In this document: positions 42,650 through 52,016 of the stretch, piece after piece
Layout: every line of letters begins with the position of its first letter
How positions within the stretch are numbered: position 1 is the stretch's first letter
NCBI RefSeq assembly: GCF_043729335.1
Contig: NZ_JAYTLQ010000056.1
Location: 62,001-126,000, forward strand
DNA length: 64,000 nt
DNA from: Crenothrix sp043729335
GTDB lineage: Bacteria; Pseudomonadota; Gammaproteobacteria; Methylococcales; Methylomonadaceae
Reading direction: 5' to 3'
Program-made: the position numbers and the translations under genes
The notes under the pieces: model-generated
Seen by the model: the letters and a program-made list of their open reading frames with translations, nothing else
What the model was told of the DNA's origin: nothing
Databases searched by the model: none

Positions 42650-42925
42650 CTATTTTCTAGCGCTCTCTAAGACTTGAACCAACTTAAAAGTTTTGTTCTT
42701 AGACATGGGTCTACATGATGTAATCGCTACTACATCACCTTCTTGACACACATTCAAATCATCATGCGCCATAATTTTTGTTGAACGCTTAATATACTTT
42801 CCGTAGACAGGGTGTTTTACAACACGCTCTACCAGTACCGTAATCGTTTTGTCCATTTTGTTGCTAACAACCCGACCTGAAATAGTTCTCAGTCCAGCCG
42901 TGTTTTGAGAGTTATCTTCGCTCAT
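42650..42925 (-). CDS. rpsQ: 30S ribosomal protein S17
   Basis: The 91-residue OB-fold protein has GRVVSNKMDKTITVLVERVV, KHPVYGKYIKRSTKIMAHDD and the end CRPMSKNKTFKLVQVLESAR, as in S17, which binds 16S rRNA early. It follows rpmC with one base between. Confidence 0.97.
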   Translation of the reverse strand: MSEDNSQNTAGLRTISGRVVSNKMDKTITVLVERVVKHPVYGKYIKRSTKIMAHDDLNVCQEGDVVAITSCRPMSKNKTFKLVQVLESARK

Positions 42926-42926
42926 A

Positions 42927-43118
42927 TTATGCGCTCGCCATTTCTTTCAATAGTGTTTGGATACGTGCAACGTTCCGTCTGACCTTCTTTACTTGATCAG
43001 GCTTGGAAAGCTGGCCGGTACCTTTTTGCATTCTAAGATTGAAACGCTCACGAGATAATTCGAGCATCATAGCCCCTAACTCGTCTTTTGATTTCTGACG
43101 TAGTTCACTTGCTTTCAT
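42927..43118 (-). CDS. rpmC: 50S ribosomal protein L29
   Basis: The 63-residue two-helix protein (MKASELRQKSKDELGAMMLE, LSRERFNLRMQKGTGQLSKP) is L29, near the exit tunnel. I start at ATG 43118, which overlaps the rplP stop (TGATG); a GTG one codon earlier is possible. Confidence 0.96.
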   Translation of the reverse strand: MKASELRQKSKDELGAMMLELSRERFNLRMQKGTGQLSKPDQVKKVRRNVARIQTLLKEMASA

Positions 43119-43531
43119 CACATTATCGTCCGGGCGGTAAAAAGAGTCTTTAAGGGTAATTTGGCTGCTGCCAAGGCAAAAGCTTCACGAGCCATCTCTT
43201 CAGAAACACCTTGAATCTCATAGAGCATAGTTCCAGGCCGCACTTGGGCAACCCAGTATTCTACACTACCTTTTCCTTTACCCATACGTACTTCCAAAGG
43301 TTTTTTGGTAATAGGCTTGTCGGGGAAAATCCTGATCCAAAGTTTACCGCCGCGCTTAACATGGCGAGTAATGGTTCGGCGAGCAGATTCAATTTGTCTT
43401 GCGGTAAGTCTGCCGCGGCTGACTGATTTTAGCCCGTATTCGCCAAAGCTTACCGATGAGCCGCGAACAGCGATACCATTATTACGGCCTTTATGCTGCT
43501 TACGAAATTTTGTTCTTTTAGGTTGAAGCAT
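43118..43531 (-). CDS. rplP: 50S ribosomal protein L16
   Basis: L16 helps position tRNA in the A and P sites. The 137-residue protein begins MLQPKRTKFRKQHKGRNNGI and has GGKLWIRIFPDKPITKKPLE, MGKGKGSVEYWVAQVRPGTM and EAFALAAAKLPLKTLF. It overlaps rpmC by one base and follows rpsC by 16. Confidence 0.98.
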   Translation of the reverse strand: MLQPKRTKFRKQHKGRNNGIAVRGSSVSFGEYGLKSVSRGRLTARQIESARRTITRHVKRGGKLWIRIFPDKPITKKPLEVRMGKGKGSVEYWVAQVRPGTMLYEIQGVSEEMAREAFALAAAKLPLKTLFTARTIM

Positions 43532-43547
43532 GTCTCTTTTCCTTCAA

Positions 43548-44219
43548 CTATTTCTTGGTGTCGGCATTAATTGAGGCGATATGTGATTCCATATCAAACA
43601 CCTCACCTTTGAATATCCATACTTTCACACCGATAATACCATAAGTGGTATTAGCTTCGGCAGTGGCGTAATCGATATCCGCTCTTAATGTATGCAATGG
43701 CACTCGGCCTTCGCGATACCACTCACTTCTGGCAATTTCGGCACCGTTCAAACGCCCACCGACGTTAATCTTGATACCTTCTGCGCCTAAACGCATGGAG
43801 TTAGTGACCGCACGCTTCATGGCACGGCGATACATTACTCTTTTTTCAAGTTGTTGGGCTACGCCTTCTGCTACCAATAATGCGTCTAATTCCGGCTTTC
43901 TGATTTCTTCAACATTCAATTGTACAGGCACGCCTATCATTTTTGATATAGCCTGTCTTAACACATCAATGTCTTCACCTTTCTTACCGATGACAATACC
44001 TGGACGCGCGGTATGAATAGTGATATTAGCGTTATTTGCTGCCCGATTAATTTGAATCCGGCTCACAGAAGCGTGCGCTAATTTCTTTCTAATGAACTCT
44101 CTAACTGTCAAATCTTGATGTAAAAACACCGAATAATTCTGACTGTCCGCATACCATCTTGAATTCCAATCCTTGACAATACCAAGGCGTATGCCTATTG
44201 GATGTACTTTCTGACCCAT
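43548..44219 (-). CDS. rpsC: 30S ribosomal protein S3
   Basis: S3 forms part of the mRNA entry site. The 223-residue protein has MGQKVHPIGIRLGIVKDWNS, a KH-type domain (ARPGIVIGKKGEDIDVLRQA) and the C-terminal AEIARSEWYREGRVPLHTLR, with DYATAEANTTYGIIGVKVWI. It follows rplV. Confidence 0.98.
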   Translation of the reverse strand: MGQKVHPIGIRLGIVKDWNSRWYADSQNYSVFLHQDLTVREFIRKKLAHASVSRIQINRAANNANITIHTARPGIVIGKKGEDIDVLRQAISKMIGVPVQLNVEEIRKPELDALLVAEGVAQQLEKRVMYRRAMKRAVTNSMRLGAEGIKINVGGRLNGAEIARSEWYREGRVPLHTLRADIDYATAEANTTYGIIGVKVWIFKGEVFDMESHIASINADTKK

Positions 44220-44227
44220 TTTCGCCT

Positions 44228-44563
44228 CTACTCGGATGCTGCAACTTTAATTGTGATATGACAGGTTCTTTTTAGAATATGATTAGCACGGCCTTTAGCT
44301 CGCGCTTTAAATCGCTTCATGGTAGCACCCTCATCGACAAAGACGGTTGAAATTTTCAATTCATCAATATCAGCACTTTCATTGTGCTCAGCATTTGCAA
44401 TGGCAGATTCTAAAACCTTTTTAATAACCACTGCAGCGTCTTTAGAACTAAACTTCAAAAGGTTAAGTGCCTTTTCAACAGATAGTCCACGAATTTGATC
44501 ACCCACCAAACGTGCTTTTTGCGCTGACATCGGGGCATTTTTTAATTTTGCTGAAATTTCCAT
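44228..44563 (-). CDS. rplV: 50S ribosomal protein L22
   Basis: L22 lines the exit tunnel with a long beta hairpin. The 111-residue protein has APMSAQKARLVGDQIRGLSV, the ALNLLKFSSKDAAVVIKKVL part and the hairpin FVDEGATMKRFKARAKGRAN, where macrolide-resistance changes map. The hairpin looks normal in length. Confidence 0.97.
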   Translation of the reverse strand: MEISAKLKNAPMSAQKARLVGDQIRGLSVEKALNLLKFSSKDAAVVIKKVLESAIANAEHNESADIDELKISTVFVDEGATMKRFKARAKGRANHILKRTCHITIKVAASE

Positions 44564-44569
44564 CGCATT

Positions 44570-44842
44570 CTACCTTGATTTCTTGTCAGCCACATGGCCT
44601 TTGTATGTGCGAGTAGGAGAAAATTCACCTAACTTATGCCCAACCATATTCTCAGAAACTAACACTGGAATATGCAATTTACCATTATGAACAGCAATGG
44701 TTAATCCCAACATATCTGGCACTATCATCGATCTTCTTGACCATGTTTTAATCGGTTTCCTATTATTACTGGCAACAGCATCTTCTACTTTTTTTAGAAG
44801 ATGATGGTCAATAAAAGGACCTTTTTTAATTGAACGCGGCAT
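44570..44842 (-). CDS. rpsS: 30S ribosomal protein S19
   Basis: The 90-residue protein (MPRSIKKGPFIDHHLLKKVE, KPIKTWSRRSMIVPDMLGLT, VGHKLGEFSPTRTYKGH) is S19, at the head of the 30S subunit. It lies 12 bases after rplB and seven before rplV. Confidence 0.97.
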   Translation of the reverse strand: MPRSIKKGPFIDHHLLKKVEDAVASNNRKPIKTWSRRSMIVPDMLGLTIAVHNGKLHIPVLVSENMVGHKLGEFSPTRTYKGHVADKKSR

Positions 44843-44853
44843 TTGTGTCCTCT

Positions 44854-45681
44854 CTACTTCTGTTTACGACGTCTGACGATCATATTATCAGTGCGTTTGT
44901 TTTTTCTTGTTTTATAGCCTTTGGTTGGCATACCCCAAGGCGATACCGGATGTCTACCACCCGAAGTACGACCTTCACCACCACCATGAGGATGGTCAAC
45001 AGGATTCATAACTACACCACGAACGGTTGGCCTCACTCCACGCCATCTAGATGCGCCAGCCTTGCCGAGCGAAGCTAAATTGTGCTCTGAGTTAGACACT
45101 TCACCTATAACCGCTTTACAATCGGCCATGACTTTACGCATCTCTCCCGAACGCAATCTGATGGTAGCATGCGCTCCATCTCTTGCAACCAACTGCACTG
45201 AAGTGCCTGCGCTTCTTGCAATTTGAGCGCCTTTACCAGGCTTCAACTCAACACAATGCACTGTCGTACCCATTGGGATATTACGTAAAGGCATGCAGTT
45301 ACCTGTCTTAACAGGCACATTGTCGGAAGAAATAATTTCTTGACCCACCACAAGACCTTTAGGCGCGATAATATATCTACGCTCACCGTCTTTAAATAAG
45401 ACCAGCGCAATATTAGCTGTTCTATTTGGATCATACTCTAAACGCTCTACCACAGCCGGAATGTCTGTTTTATTTCTTTTAAAATCAACAATACGGTAGT
45501 GCTGCTTATGTCCGCCACCAATGTGGCGTGTAGTAATACGCCCTTTGTTGTTCCGGCCACCAGTTTTGCTCTTTTTGCTCAATAATGGCGCATAAGGCTT
45601 ACCTTTATGCAACTCATCATTTTTGATGCGGATTACAAACCGAGATCCTGGTGATGTCGGTTTTGACTTTACGATCGCCAT
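44854..45681 (-). CDS. rplB: 50S ribosomal protein L2
   Basis: L2 supports the peptidyl-transferase centre. The 275-residue protein has VKSKPTSPGSRFVIRIKNDE, HIGGGHKQHYRIVDFKRNKT and the conserved MNPVDHPHGGGEGRTSGGRH with the His that is important for activity. It lies 38 bases after rplW. Confidence 0.98.
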   Translation of the reverse strand: MAIVKSKPTSPGSRFVIRIKNDELHKGKPYAPLLSKKSKTGGRNNKGRITTRHIGGGHKQHYRIVDFKRNKTDIPAVVERLEYDPNRTANIALVLFKDGERRYIIAPKGLVVGQEIISSDNVPVKTGNCMPLRNIPMGTTVHCVELKPGKGAQIARSAGTSVQLVARDGAHATIRLRSGEMRKVMADCKAVIGEVSNSEHNLASLGKAGASRWRGVRPTVRGVVMNPVDHPHGGGEGRTSGGRHPVSPWGMPTKGYKTRKNKRTDNMIVRRRKQK

Positions 45682-45719
45682 GCTTTCTACCGTTTCCTAT
45701 TGATCTTTCACTAAATAAA

Positions 45720-46019
45720 TCAAGCAGCAGAGAACTCTATGTCGTGACCAGGCTTAAGTTTAACATAAGCCTTCTTCCAATCAGACCTACGACCCATTGA
45801 ACGACCAAATTTCTTCTGCTTACCTTTAACGTTTAAAACTTGAACTGATTCAACTTCAACCTTAAACATCAGCTCTACTGCACCTTTAACATCTTTTTTA
45901 CTGGCAGATTTCTTAACTTTAAAAACAAATGTATTGCATTTTTCACCAACAAACGTACTTTTCTCTGATATAAGAGGTGCTTCCAGTACGCCGGCTAAAT
46001 GGAACTGATTTATACTCAC
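45720..46019 (-). CDS. rplW: 50S ribosomal protein L23
   Basis: L23 is the dock for trigger factor and SRP at the tunnel exit. The 99-residue protein has LEAPLISEKSTFVGEKCNTF and KKDVKGAVELMFKVEVESVQ, and its GTG start overlaps the rplD stop (GTGA), so the two are coupled. Confidence 0.97.
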   Translation of the reverse strand: MSINQFHLAGVLEAPLISEKSTFVGEKCNTFVFKVKKSASKKDVKGAVELMFKVEVESVQVLNVKGKQKKFGRSMGRRSDWKKAYVKLKPGHDIEFSAA

Positions 46020-46636
46020 GACAAACTCTCCTGAACTTGCTTCAATGCGCCGGGAGTGACAATCACCTTGTCAGACGAAATCAACATTACCGGATTCAAA
46101 TTCGCCGCTTCAATGACCTCCACATAAGGAATATTACGTGCGGCTAAAGCCAAGTTTACATCAACGCTTTCAACCACCAGCAATACTCTTTTGGCATCCA
46201 CGGATTTTAGCTTTTCAATCAAAAGCTTGGTTTTAGGCGATTCGACAGAAATGTCGCCACTTACTACCAAACGATTCTGTCTAAGCAATTCAGACAAAAT
46301 TGAACGAATAGCTGATCTAAACATTTTCTTATTCAGTTTTTGATCATAGCTTCTCGGTCGTGCCGCAAAAACAACACCACCAGTCCGCCAGATAGGACTG
46401 CGCGTAGTACCTGCACGCGCCCGGCCTGTGCCTTTTTGACGCCAAGGCTTAGTGCCACCGCCGCTAACATCAGAGCGAGTTTTCTGCGCTTTGGTGCCCG
46501 CACGAGCATTTGCCATGTATTTAACAATTAACTGATGAACCAAAGTTTCATTGAATGGCTGACCAAAAACAGCTTCAGTCACTTCTAAACTTTTAACAGA
46601 ATCGTTCACACCTAAAGCAGGAACTTGCAAACTCAT
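46016..46636 (-). CDS. rplD: 50S ribosomal protein L4
   Basis: L4 reaches into the exit tunnel and in E. coli represses the S10 operon. The 206-residue protein has the loop TKPWRQKGTGRARAGTTRSP and IWRTGGVVFAARPRSYDQKL, plus LLEKLKS-type C-terminal helices. No separate S10 leader is seen because rpsJ follows tuf closely, so L4 autoregulation may be absent here. Confidence 0.97.
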   Translation of the reverse strand: MSLQVPALGVNDSVKSLEVTEAVFGQPFNETLVHQLIVKYMANARAGTKAQKTRSDVSGGGTKPWRQKGTGRARAGTTRSPIWRTGGVVFAARPRSYDQKLNKKMFRSAIRSILSELLRQNRLVVSGDISVESPKTKLLIEKLKSVDAKRVLLVVESVDVNLALAARNIPYVEVIEAANLNPVMLISSDKVIVTPGALKQVQESLS

Positions 46637-46639
46637 ATC

Positions 46640-47290
46640 TTAACCTTTATTCCGCATTTTCATTGCTGGTGTGATGATAACATCACCACCTTTAGCACCG
46701 GGAACAGCTCCCTTGACTAATATCAAGTTTCTTGATGTATCAATCGAATGAATCGTCAAATTTTGAACTGTTGTCTTGCGTGCTCCCATGTGGCCTTCCA
46801 TTTTCTTACCTTTGAAAACACGACCGGGTGTTTGGTTCATACCGATCGAACCCAACACTCTGTGTGACCGTGAATTACCATGGGTCGCATCCTGCATACT
46901 AAAGTTATGCCGCTTTACACCACCAGCAAAACCCTTACCGATACTTCTACCTTGCGCATCAATAGCCTGACCCGCAGTAAAGACATCTAAAGACAACTCA
47001 GAGCCCAGCGTCAACTCCAACCCTTCGTTTGCTTCAAGTCTAAATTCCCACAACCCGCGTCCAGCAGTAACATTGGCTGCCGCATAGTGGCCTGCCATTG
47101 CTTTATTCACGTGTGAAGACTTTTTATCGCCCGCAGCAACTTGAATGGAACGATAGCCATCCACCTCTACAGTCTTGACTTGAACCACTCGGTTCGAATC
47201 AATACTAAGAACAGTCACCGGTACAGACGACCCATCTTCACAAAAAACTCTAGTCATCCCGCACTTGCGACCAATAAGACCTATTGACAT
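46640..47290 (-). CDS. rplC: 50S ribosomal protein L3
   Basis: L3 starts 50S assembly. The 216-residue protein has IGLIGRKCGMTRVFCEDGSS, the GKGFAGGVKRHNFSMQDATH loop and the motif GSIGMNQTPGRVFKGKKMEG, whose Gln is methylated by PrmB in E. coli. It follows rpsJ by 18 bases. Confidence 0.98.
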   Translation of the reverse strand: MSIGLIGRKCGMTRVFCEDGSSVPVTVLSIDSNRVVQVKTVEVDGYRSIQVAAGDKKSSHVNKAMAGHYAAANVTAGRGLWEFRLEANEGLELTLGSELSLDVFTAGQAIDAQGRSIGKGFAGGVKRHNFSMQDATHGNSRSHRVLGSIGMNQTPGRVFKGKKMEGHMGARKTTVQNLTIHSIDTSRNLILVKGAVPGAKGGDVIITPAMKMRNKG

Positions 47291-47308
47291 TTGCCAATTC
47301 CCCTAAAC

Positions 47309-47620
47309 TTAATTCAACTTAATTTGAACATCAACACCGGCTGCAAGATCCAACTTCATTAATGCATCAACGGTTTTTTCTGTTGGCTCAACAATATCCA
47401 ACAACCTCTTGTATGTTCTCAACTCATATTGATCTCGCGCATCTTTGTCGACGTGCGGTGAGATTAATATGGTAAAACGCTCTTTTTTAGTAGGCAAAGG
47501 AATCGGGCCTTTAACTTGTGCGCCGGTTCTTCTTGCTGTTTCTACTATCTCACCAGCCGACTGGTCAATCAATTTATGGTCAAATGATTTCAATCGGATT
47601 CTGATAGTTTGATTAGACAT
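47309..47620 (-). CDS. rpsJ: 30S ribosomal protein S10
   Basis: S10 works in the 30S subunit and, with NusB, in antitermination. The 103-residue protein has IRIRLKSFDHKLIDQSAGEI, GPIPLPTKKERFTILISPHV and DKDARDQYELRTYKRLLDIV. Only five bases separate it from tuf, so it is part of the str-operon transcript here. Confidence 0.98.
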   Translation of the reverse strand: MSNQTIRIRLKSFDHKLIDQSAGEIVETARRTGAQVKGPIPLPTKKERFTILISPHVDKDARDQYELRTYKRLLDIVEPTEKTVDALMKLDLAAGVDVQIKLN

Positions 47621-47625
47621 ATTTT

Positions 47626-48831
47626 TTACTCGACTATTGATGCCACAACACCAGCACCGACTGTTCGACCACCTTCACGAATGGCAAAACGCAGACCTTC
47701 TTCCATAGCAATCGGTGAAATCAGAGTGATTACAACGGAAACGTTATCACCGGGCATCACCATTTCTACGCCTTCAGGGAGTTTTACAGCACCGGTTACG
47801 TCAGTGGTTCTAAAATAGAACTGCGGACGGTAGCCATCAAAAAACGGCGTATGACGACCGCCTTCATCTTTAGATAACACGTAAATTTCAGAATTAAACT
47901 TGGCATGCGGCTTAATACTTTTTGATTTCGCTAGTACTTGACCACGCTCAACGTCATCGCGCTTGGTGCCTCTTAGCAACAAGCCAACGTTATCGCCAGC
48001 CTCACCTTGATCAAGCAGCTTACGGAACATTTCCACACCAGTAACTGTTGTTGTCACTGTGGGCCTAATACCAACAATTTCAATCTCTTGGCCGACTTTG
48101 ATAATGCCACGCTCAATACGACCGGTAACAACAGTACCACGACCTGAAATAGAGAATACATCTTCAACTGGCATCAAAAATGCCAAATCCACCGCCCTTT
48201 CTGGCATCGGAATATAAGTATCTAACGCCTCTACTAACTTAACGACAGAATTAAAGCCCATATCTGTTGGTGTTGCGCCGCTCGTAGCCTCATCTAAAGC
48301 CATTCTGGCTGAACCAGTAATAATTGGTGTATCGTCGCCAGGAAATTCATATTTATCCAGCAACTCTCTTAATTCCATTTCAACCAATTCAAGCAATTCA
48401 GCATCGTCTACCAAATCAGCTTTGTTCAAATAAACCACAATGAACGGGACGCCAACCTGTCTGGATAACAAAATATGTTCACGGGTTTGTGGCATTGGGC
48501 CATCTGCCGCTGAACAAACCAAAATAGCGCCGTCCATTTGCGCCGCACCAGTAATCATGTTTTTAACATAATCAGCATGGCCTGGGCAATCAACATGAGC
48601 ATAATGACGGGCTGTTGACTCATATTCCACGTGGGAGGTCGCAATCGTAATACCACGCGCACGTTCTTCAGGTGCATTATCAATCTGATCAAATGCTTTA
48701 ACAGCGCCACCGTGCAATTTCGCCATTACCGATGTTAAAGCTGCTGTTAAAGTAGTTTTACCGTGATCGACGTGGCCAATTGTGCCTACGTTTACATGTG
48801 GCTTACTACGTGAAAATTTTTCTTTAGCCAT
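47626..48831 (-). CDS. tuf: Elongation factor Tu
   Basis: EF-Tu delivers aminoacyl-tRNA with GTP. The 401-residue protein has the G1 loop GHVDHGKTTLT, DCPGHADYVKNMITGAAQMD, NKADLVDDAELLELVEMELR, and the C-terminal GGRHTPFFDGYRPQFYFRTT and GMRFAIREGGRTVGAG-type end (LRFAIREGGRTVGAGVV). An insertion-like DEATSGATPTDMGFNS near residue 180 makes it slightly longer than the E. coli protein. It lies 29 bases after fusA. Confidence 0.98.
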   Translation of the reverse strand: MAKEKFSRSKPHVNVGTIGHVDHGKTTLTAALTSVMAKLHGGAVKAFDQIDNAPEERARGITIATSHVEYESTARHYAHVDCPGHADYVKNMITGAAQMDGAILVCSAADGPMPQTREHILLSRQVGVPFIVVYLNKADLVDDAELLELVEMELRELLDKYEFPGDDTPIITGSARMALDEATSGATPTDMGFNSVVKLVEALDTYIPMPERAVDLAFLMPVEDVFSISGRGTVVTGRIERGIIKVGQEIEIVGIRPTVTTTVTGVEMFRKLLDQGEAGDNVGLLLRGTKRDDVERGQVLAKSKSIKPHAKFNSEIYVLSKDEGGRHTPFFDGYRPQFYFRTTDVTGAVKLPEGVEMVMPGDNVSVVITLISPIAMEEGLRFAIREGGRTVGAGVVASIVE

Positions 48832-48860
48832 GAGTCAATACCTTTATGTTACATTCAATG

Positions 48861-50954
48861 TTATGAAGATTTTTTTATGATTGCTTCCGCAATATGCGTG
48901 GGCGTTTCATTGTATTTTTCAAACTGCATACTGTAAGTAGCTCTACCTTGTGTCACCGAACGCAGATCTGTTGCATAACCAAACATCTCTGCTAACGGCA
49001 CCTCGCAGCCAATTGCCTTACCTGATGGAATATCATTCATGCTTTGAATGACACCGCGTCGGCGGTTAATGTCCCCCACCACATCCCCCATATAGTCTTC
49101 AGGGGTGGTAATTTCCACTTTCATAATGGGCTCTAACAAAACGGGCCTTGCATTTCTTACGCCCTCTCGAAACGCCAAAGAACCTGCAATTTTAAAAGCC
49201 ATCTCGTTCGAATCAACATCATGATAAGAACCATCAAACAAAGTCACTTTTACGTCCAACACCGGATAACCCGCAAGAACGCCGCTTTTTAGCTGTTCTT
49301 GTATGCCATTATCAACTGCTGGAATATATTCCTTAGGGACAACAGCGCCAACAATTTCGCTGACAAACTCGTATCCTGTACCCAGCTCTTTGGGCTCAAT
49401 CCGTAACCAAACATGGCCATATTGACCACGACCACCGGATTGCCTAATAAACTTGCTTTCTTGCTCAACTTTATCCCGAATCGTTTCCCTGTAAGCCACT
49501 TGCGGTGCACCAACATTTGCTTGTACGCTAAATTCCCTTTTCATGCGATCAACTATAATTTCAAGATGCAACTCACCCATCCCTGAAATAATAATCTGAC
49601 CCGACTCAGCATCCGTATGCACCCTAAATGACGGATCTTCCTGCGCTAATTTAGCGAGCGCAACTGTCATTTTATCCTGATCGCCTTTGGTTTTAGGCTC
49701 CACTGCGACCGAAATAACAGGATCAGGAAAATCCATTCGCTCTAAAATAATAACGTCCTTAAGATCGCACAGAGTCTCACCCGTGCTCACATCTTTAAGG
49801 CCAATCGCTGCCGCTATATCACCGGCATAGACTTCTTTAACTTCTTCGCGACTATTGGCATGCATCTGAACAATACGACCAATACGCTCTTTTTTCTTCT
49901 TAGTCGGGTTATAAACGCTGTCACCGGAACTCAAAACACCCGAATAAACCCTAAAAAATGTCAACATACCCACAAAAGGATCGGCAGCAATTTTAAATGC
50001 CAAAGCTGCAAATGGCTCACTATCCGAAGCAGGTCGACACGCTTCTGTCACCTCATCTTCTTCAACGCCTTTAATAGCGGCCACATCAATCGGAGCAGGC
50101 ATGTATTCTATGATGGCATCCAGCATCGCCTGAACACCTTTGTTTTTAAAGGCGGAGCCACACAAAGCCGGAACAATTTCATTCGCTATTGTTCGAGACC
50201 GAATACCTTCTTTAATCTCATTAACTGTCAAAATACCTTCTTCCAAGTATTTTTCCATCAATATTTCATTTGCTTCTGCTGCCGCTTCAACAATACGATC
50301 GCGCCATTTTTCGCATAATGCTAGCATTGAGATCGGAACATCTCTTTCTTCAAACACCATGCCATTACTGGCATCATCCCAATAAATAGCACGCATATTG
50401 ACAAGATCAATCACGCCTTCAAAACTGTCTTCAGCGCCTATCGGCAACTGCATCACCACAGGATGCGCAACTAAACGAGCACCGATCTGGTCGATTACTC
50501 GCAAAAAATCAGCACCGACACGATCCATTTTATTGATAAAAACCAAACGAGGAACGCCATATTTGTCAGCTTGACGCCAAACAGTTTCCGACTGAGGCTC
50601 TACACCACCGACAGCACAAAAAACCACACATGCACCATCTAAAATCCGCAACGAGCGCTCTACTTCAATCGTAAAATCAACGTGCCCTGGGGTATCGATA
50701 ATATTGATGCGATGCTGTTCGTATTGGCCAGCAGAACCGCTCCAAAAACATGTTGTTGCAGCAGAAGTTATGGTAATACCACGCTCCTGCTCTTGCGCCA
50801 TCCAATCCATAGTGGCAGCACCATCATGAACTTCACCCATCTTGTGCGAAACACCCGTATAGTAAAGTATTCTTTCTGTCGTCGTCGTCTTACCCGCATC
50901 AATATGAGCCATGATGCCAATATTACGATAACGATTTACAGGAGTCTTACGCAC
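48861..50954 (-). CDS. fusA: Elongation factor G
   Basis: EF-G moves tRNA and mRNA through the ribosome. The 697-residue protein has NIGIMAHIDAGKTTTTERIL, DTPGHVDFTIEVERSLRILD, INKMDRVGADFLRVIDQIGA, and the domain IV motif SGGRGQYGHVWLRIEPKELG. Five domains of normal length. It follows rpsG by 33 bases. Confidence 0.98.
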   Translation of the reverse strand: MRKTPVNRYRNIGIMAHIDAGKTTTTERILYYTGVSHKMGEVHDGAATMDWMAQEQERGITITSAATTCFWSGSAGQYEQHRINIIDTPGHVDFTIEVERSLRILDGACVVFCAVGGVEPQSETVWRQADKYGVPRLVFINKMDRVGADFLRVIDQIGARLVAHPVVMQLPIGAEDSFEGVIDLVNMRAIYWDDASNGMVFEERDVPISMLALCEKWRDRIVEAAAEANEILMEKYLEEGILTVNEIKEGIRSRTIANEIVPALCGSAFKNKGVQAMLDAIIEYMPAPIDVAAIKGVEEDEVTEACRPASDSEPFAALAFKIAADPFVGMLTFFRVYSGVLSSGDSVYNPTKKKKERIGRIVQMHANSREEVKEVYAGDIAAAIGLKDVSTGETLCDLKDVIILERMDFPDPVISVAVEPKTKGDQDKMTVALAKLAQEDPSFRVHTDAESGQIIISGMGELHLEIIVDRMKREFSVQANVGAPQVAYRETIRDKVEQESKFIRQSGGRGQYGHVWLRIEPKELGTGYEFVSEIVGAVVPKEYIPAVDNGIQEQLKSGVLAGYPVLDVKVTLFDGSYHDVDSNEMAFKIAGSLAFREGVRNARPVLLEPIMKVEITTPEDYMGDVVGDINRRRGVIQSMNDIPSGKAIGCEVPLAEMFGYATDLRSVTQGRATYSMQFEKYNETPTHIAEAIIKKSS

Positions 50955-50987
50955 AAGAGAGTTACAGAAATTCTTGCTTTAAAACAC

Positions 50988-51458
50988 TTACCAACGATAA
51001 TGAGAAAACGCCTTATTAGCCTCAGCCATTCTATGCGTATCTTCCCGCTTTTTGGCAGCAGAACCTCTGCTATCAAAAGCATCCATCATTTCACCAGCCA
51101 ACTTAGCCGCCATGGTTCTTTCGTTTCTTTTTCTAGAGGCATCAATCAACCAGCGCATTGCCAAAGCCATTCGTCTTGACGGACGCACTTCAACAGGCAC
51201 CTGATAGGTAGCACCACCGACACGGCGAGACTTAACCTCAACACGCGGCTGAACATTTTCCAATGCCTTGGACAAAACCTCTAAAGGCTCTGCATGACCC
51301 TTGCTTTCAATAAAATCCAAAGCACCATAAACGATACCTTCAGCAACTGATTTTTTACCGCTTTCCATGATCATATTCATAAATTTAGTCAGCATAACGC
51401 TGCCAAATCTAGGATCTGGAATAATTTCTCTTTTTGTAGCGACTCTTCTTCTAGACAT
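50988..51458 (-). CDS. rpsG: 30S ribosomal protein S7
   Basis: S7 organises the 16S 3' domain and in E. coli represses the str operon. The 156-residue protein has MSRRRVATKREIIPDPRFGS, MNMIMESGKKSVAEGIVYGA and the end DTHRMAEANKAFSHYRW. It lies 14 bases after rpsL. A longer spacer, the E. coli site for S7 repression, is not present. Confidence 0.98.
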   Translation of the reverse strand: MSRRRVATKREIIPDPRFGSVMLTKFMNMIMESGKKSVAEGIVYGALDFIESKGHAEPLEVLSKALENVQPRVEVKSRRVGGATYQVPVEVRPSRRMALAMRWLIDASRKRNERTMAAKLAGEMMDAFDSRGSAAKKREDTHRMAEANKAFSHYRW

Positions 51459-51472
51459 TTTTCACCAACCGA

Positions 51473-51850
51473 CTACTTGCCCTTAGGCTGTTTTGTTCCA
51501 TACTTAGAGCGACCACACTTCCTGTTATTCACTCCAGAAGCATCCAAACTACCACGAACAACGTGATATCGAACACCAGGCAAATCCTTAACACGACCAC
51601 CCCGGATCAAAACCACGGAATGCTCCTGAAGATTATGCCCTTCGCCACCAATGTAACTACTTACTTCAGCGCCGTTAGTCAATCTAACTCTTGCTACTTT
51701 GCGCAATGCAGAATTTGGTTTTTTGGGTGTCGTAGTATAAACACGGGTACAAACGCCTCTGCGCTGAGGACAAGCCTCTAAAGCAGGGACATTGCTTTTT
51801 TCTATTTTCTTAGCACGTGGCTTACGAACCAACTGGTTAATCGTGGCCAT
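51473..51850 (-). CDS. rpsL: 30S ribosomal protein S12
   Basis: S12 controls decoding accuracy. The 125-residue protein has INQLVRKPRAKKIEKSNVPA, the TTPKKPNSALRKVARVRLTN loop and the GGRVKDLPGVRYHVVRGSLD loop. Both loops keep the lysines whose loss gives streptomycin resistance, so it is the sensitive type. I start at ATG 51850; an upstream start would add 12 residues not found in S12. A strong promoter lies 126 bases upstream. Confidence 0.97.
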   Translation of the reverse strand: MATINQLVRKPRAKKIEKSNVPALEACPQRRGVCTRVYTTTPKKPNSALRKVARVRLTNGAEVSSYIGGEGHNLQEHSVVLIRGGRVKDLPGVRYHVVRGSLDASGVNNRKCGRSKYGTKQPKGK

Positions 51851-51975
51851 ATTTCTTTTTACTCCGAATATAAATTTAACTATCAACCAATTACAACAAT
51901 TGCTTATCGCTACAATTGTCGATGACCAGACGAACCCAGACTCGGCTTAAGAACGTTAGCTAATGTGAGCTGGAC

Positions 51976-52004
51976 ATATTACTTCTTTATTTTTTTCAGG
52001 TCAA
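51976..52004 (-). promoter_or_regulatory. Sigma-70 promoter for the rpsL transcript
   Basis: On the minus strand TTGACC (52004-51999), a 17-base spacer and TAATAT (51981-51976) match the sigma-70 consensus closely. It lies about 125 bases before rpsL and directly after the rpoC terminator, so it starts the long ribosomal transcript. Confidence 0.75.
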
Positions 52005-52016
52005 GTTGAATTTTTA

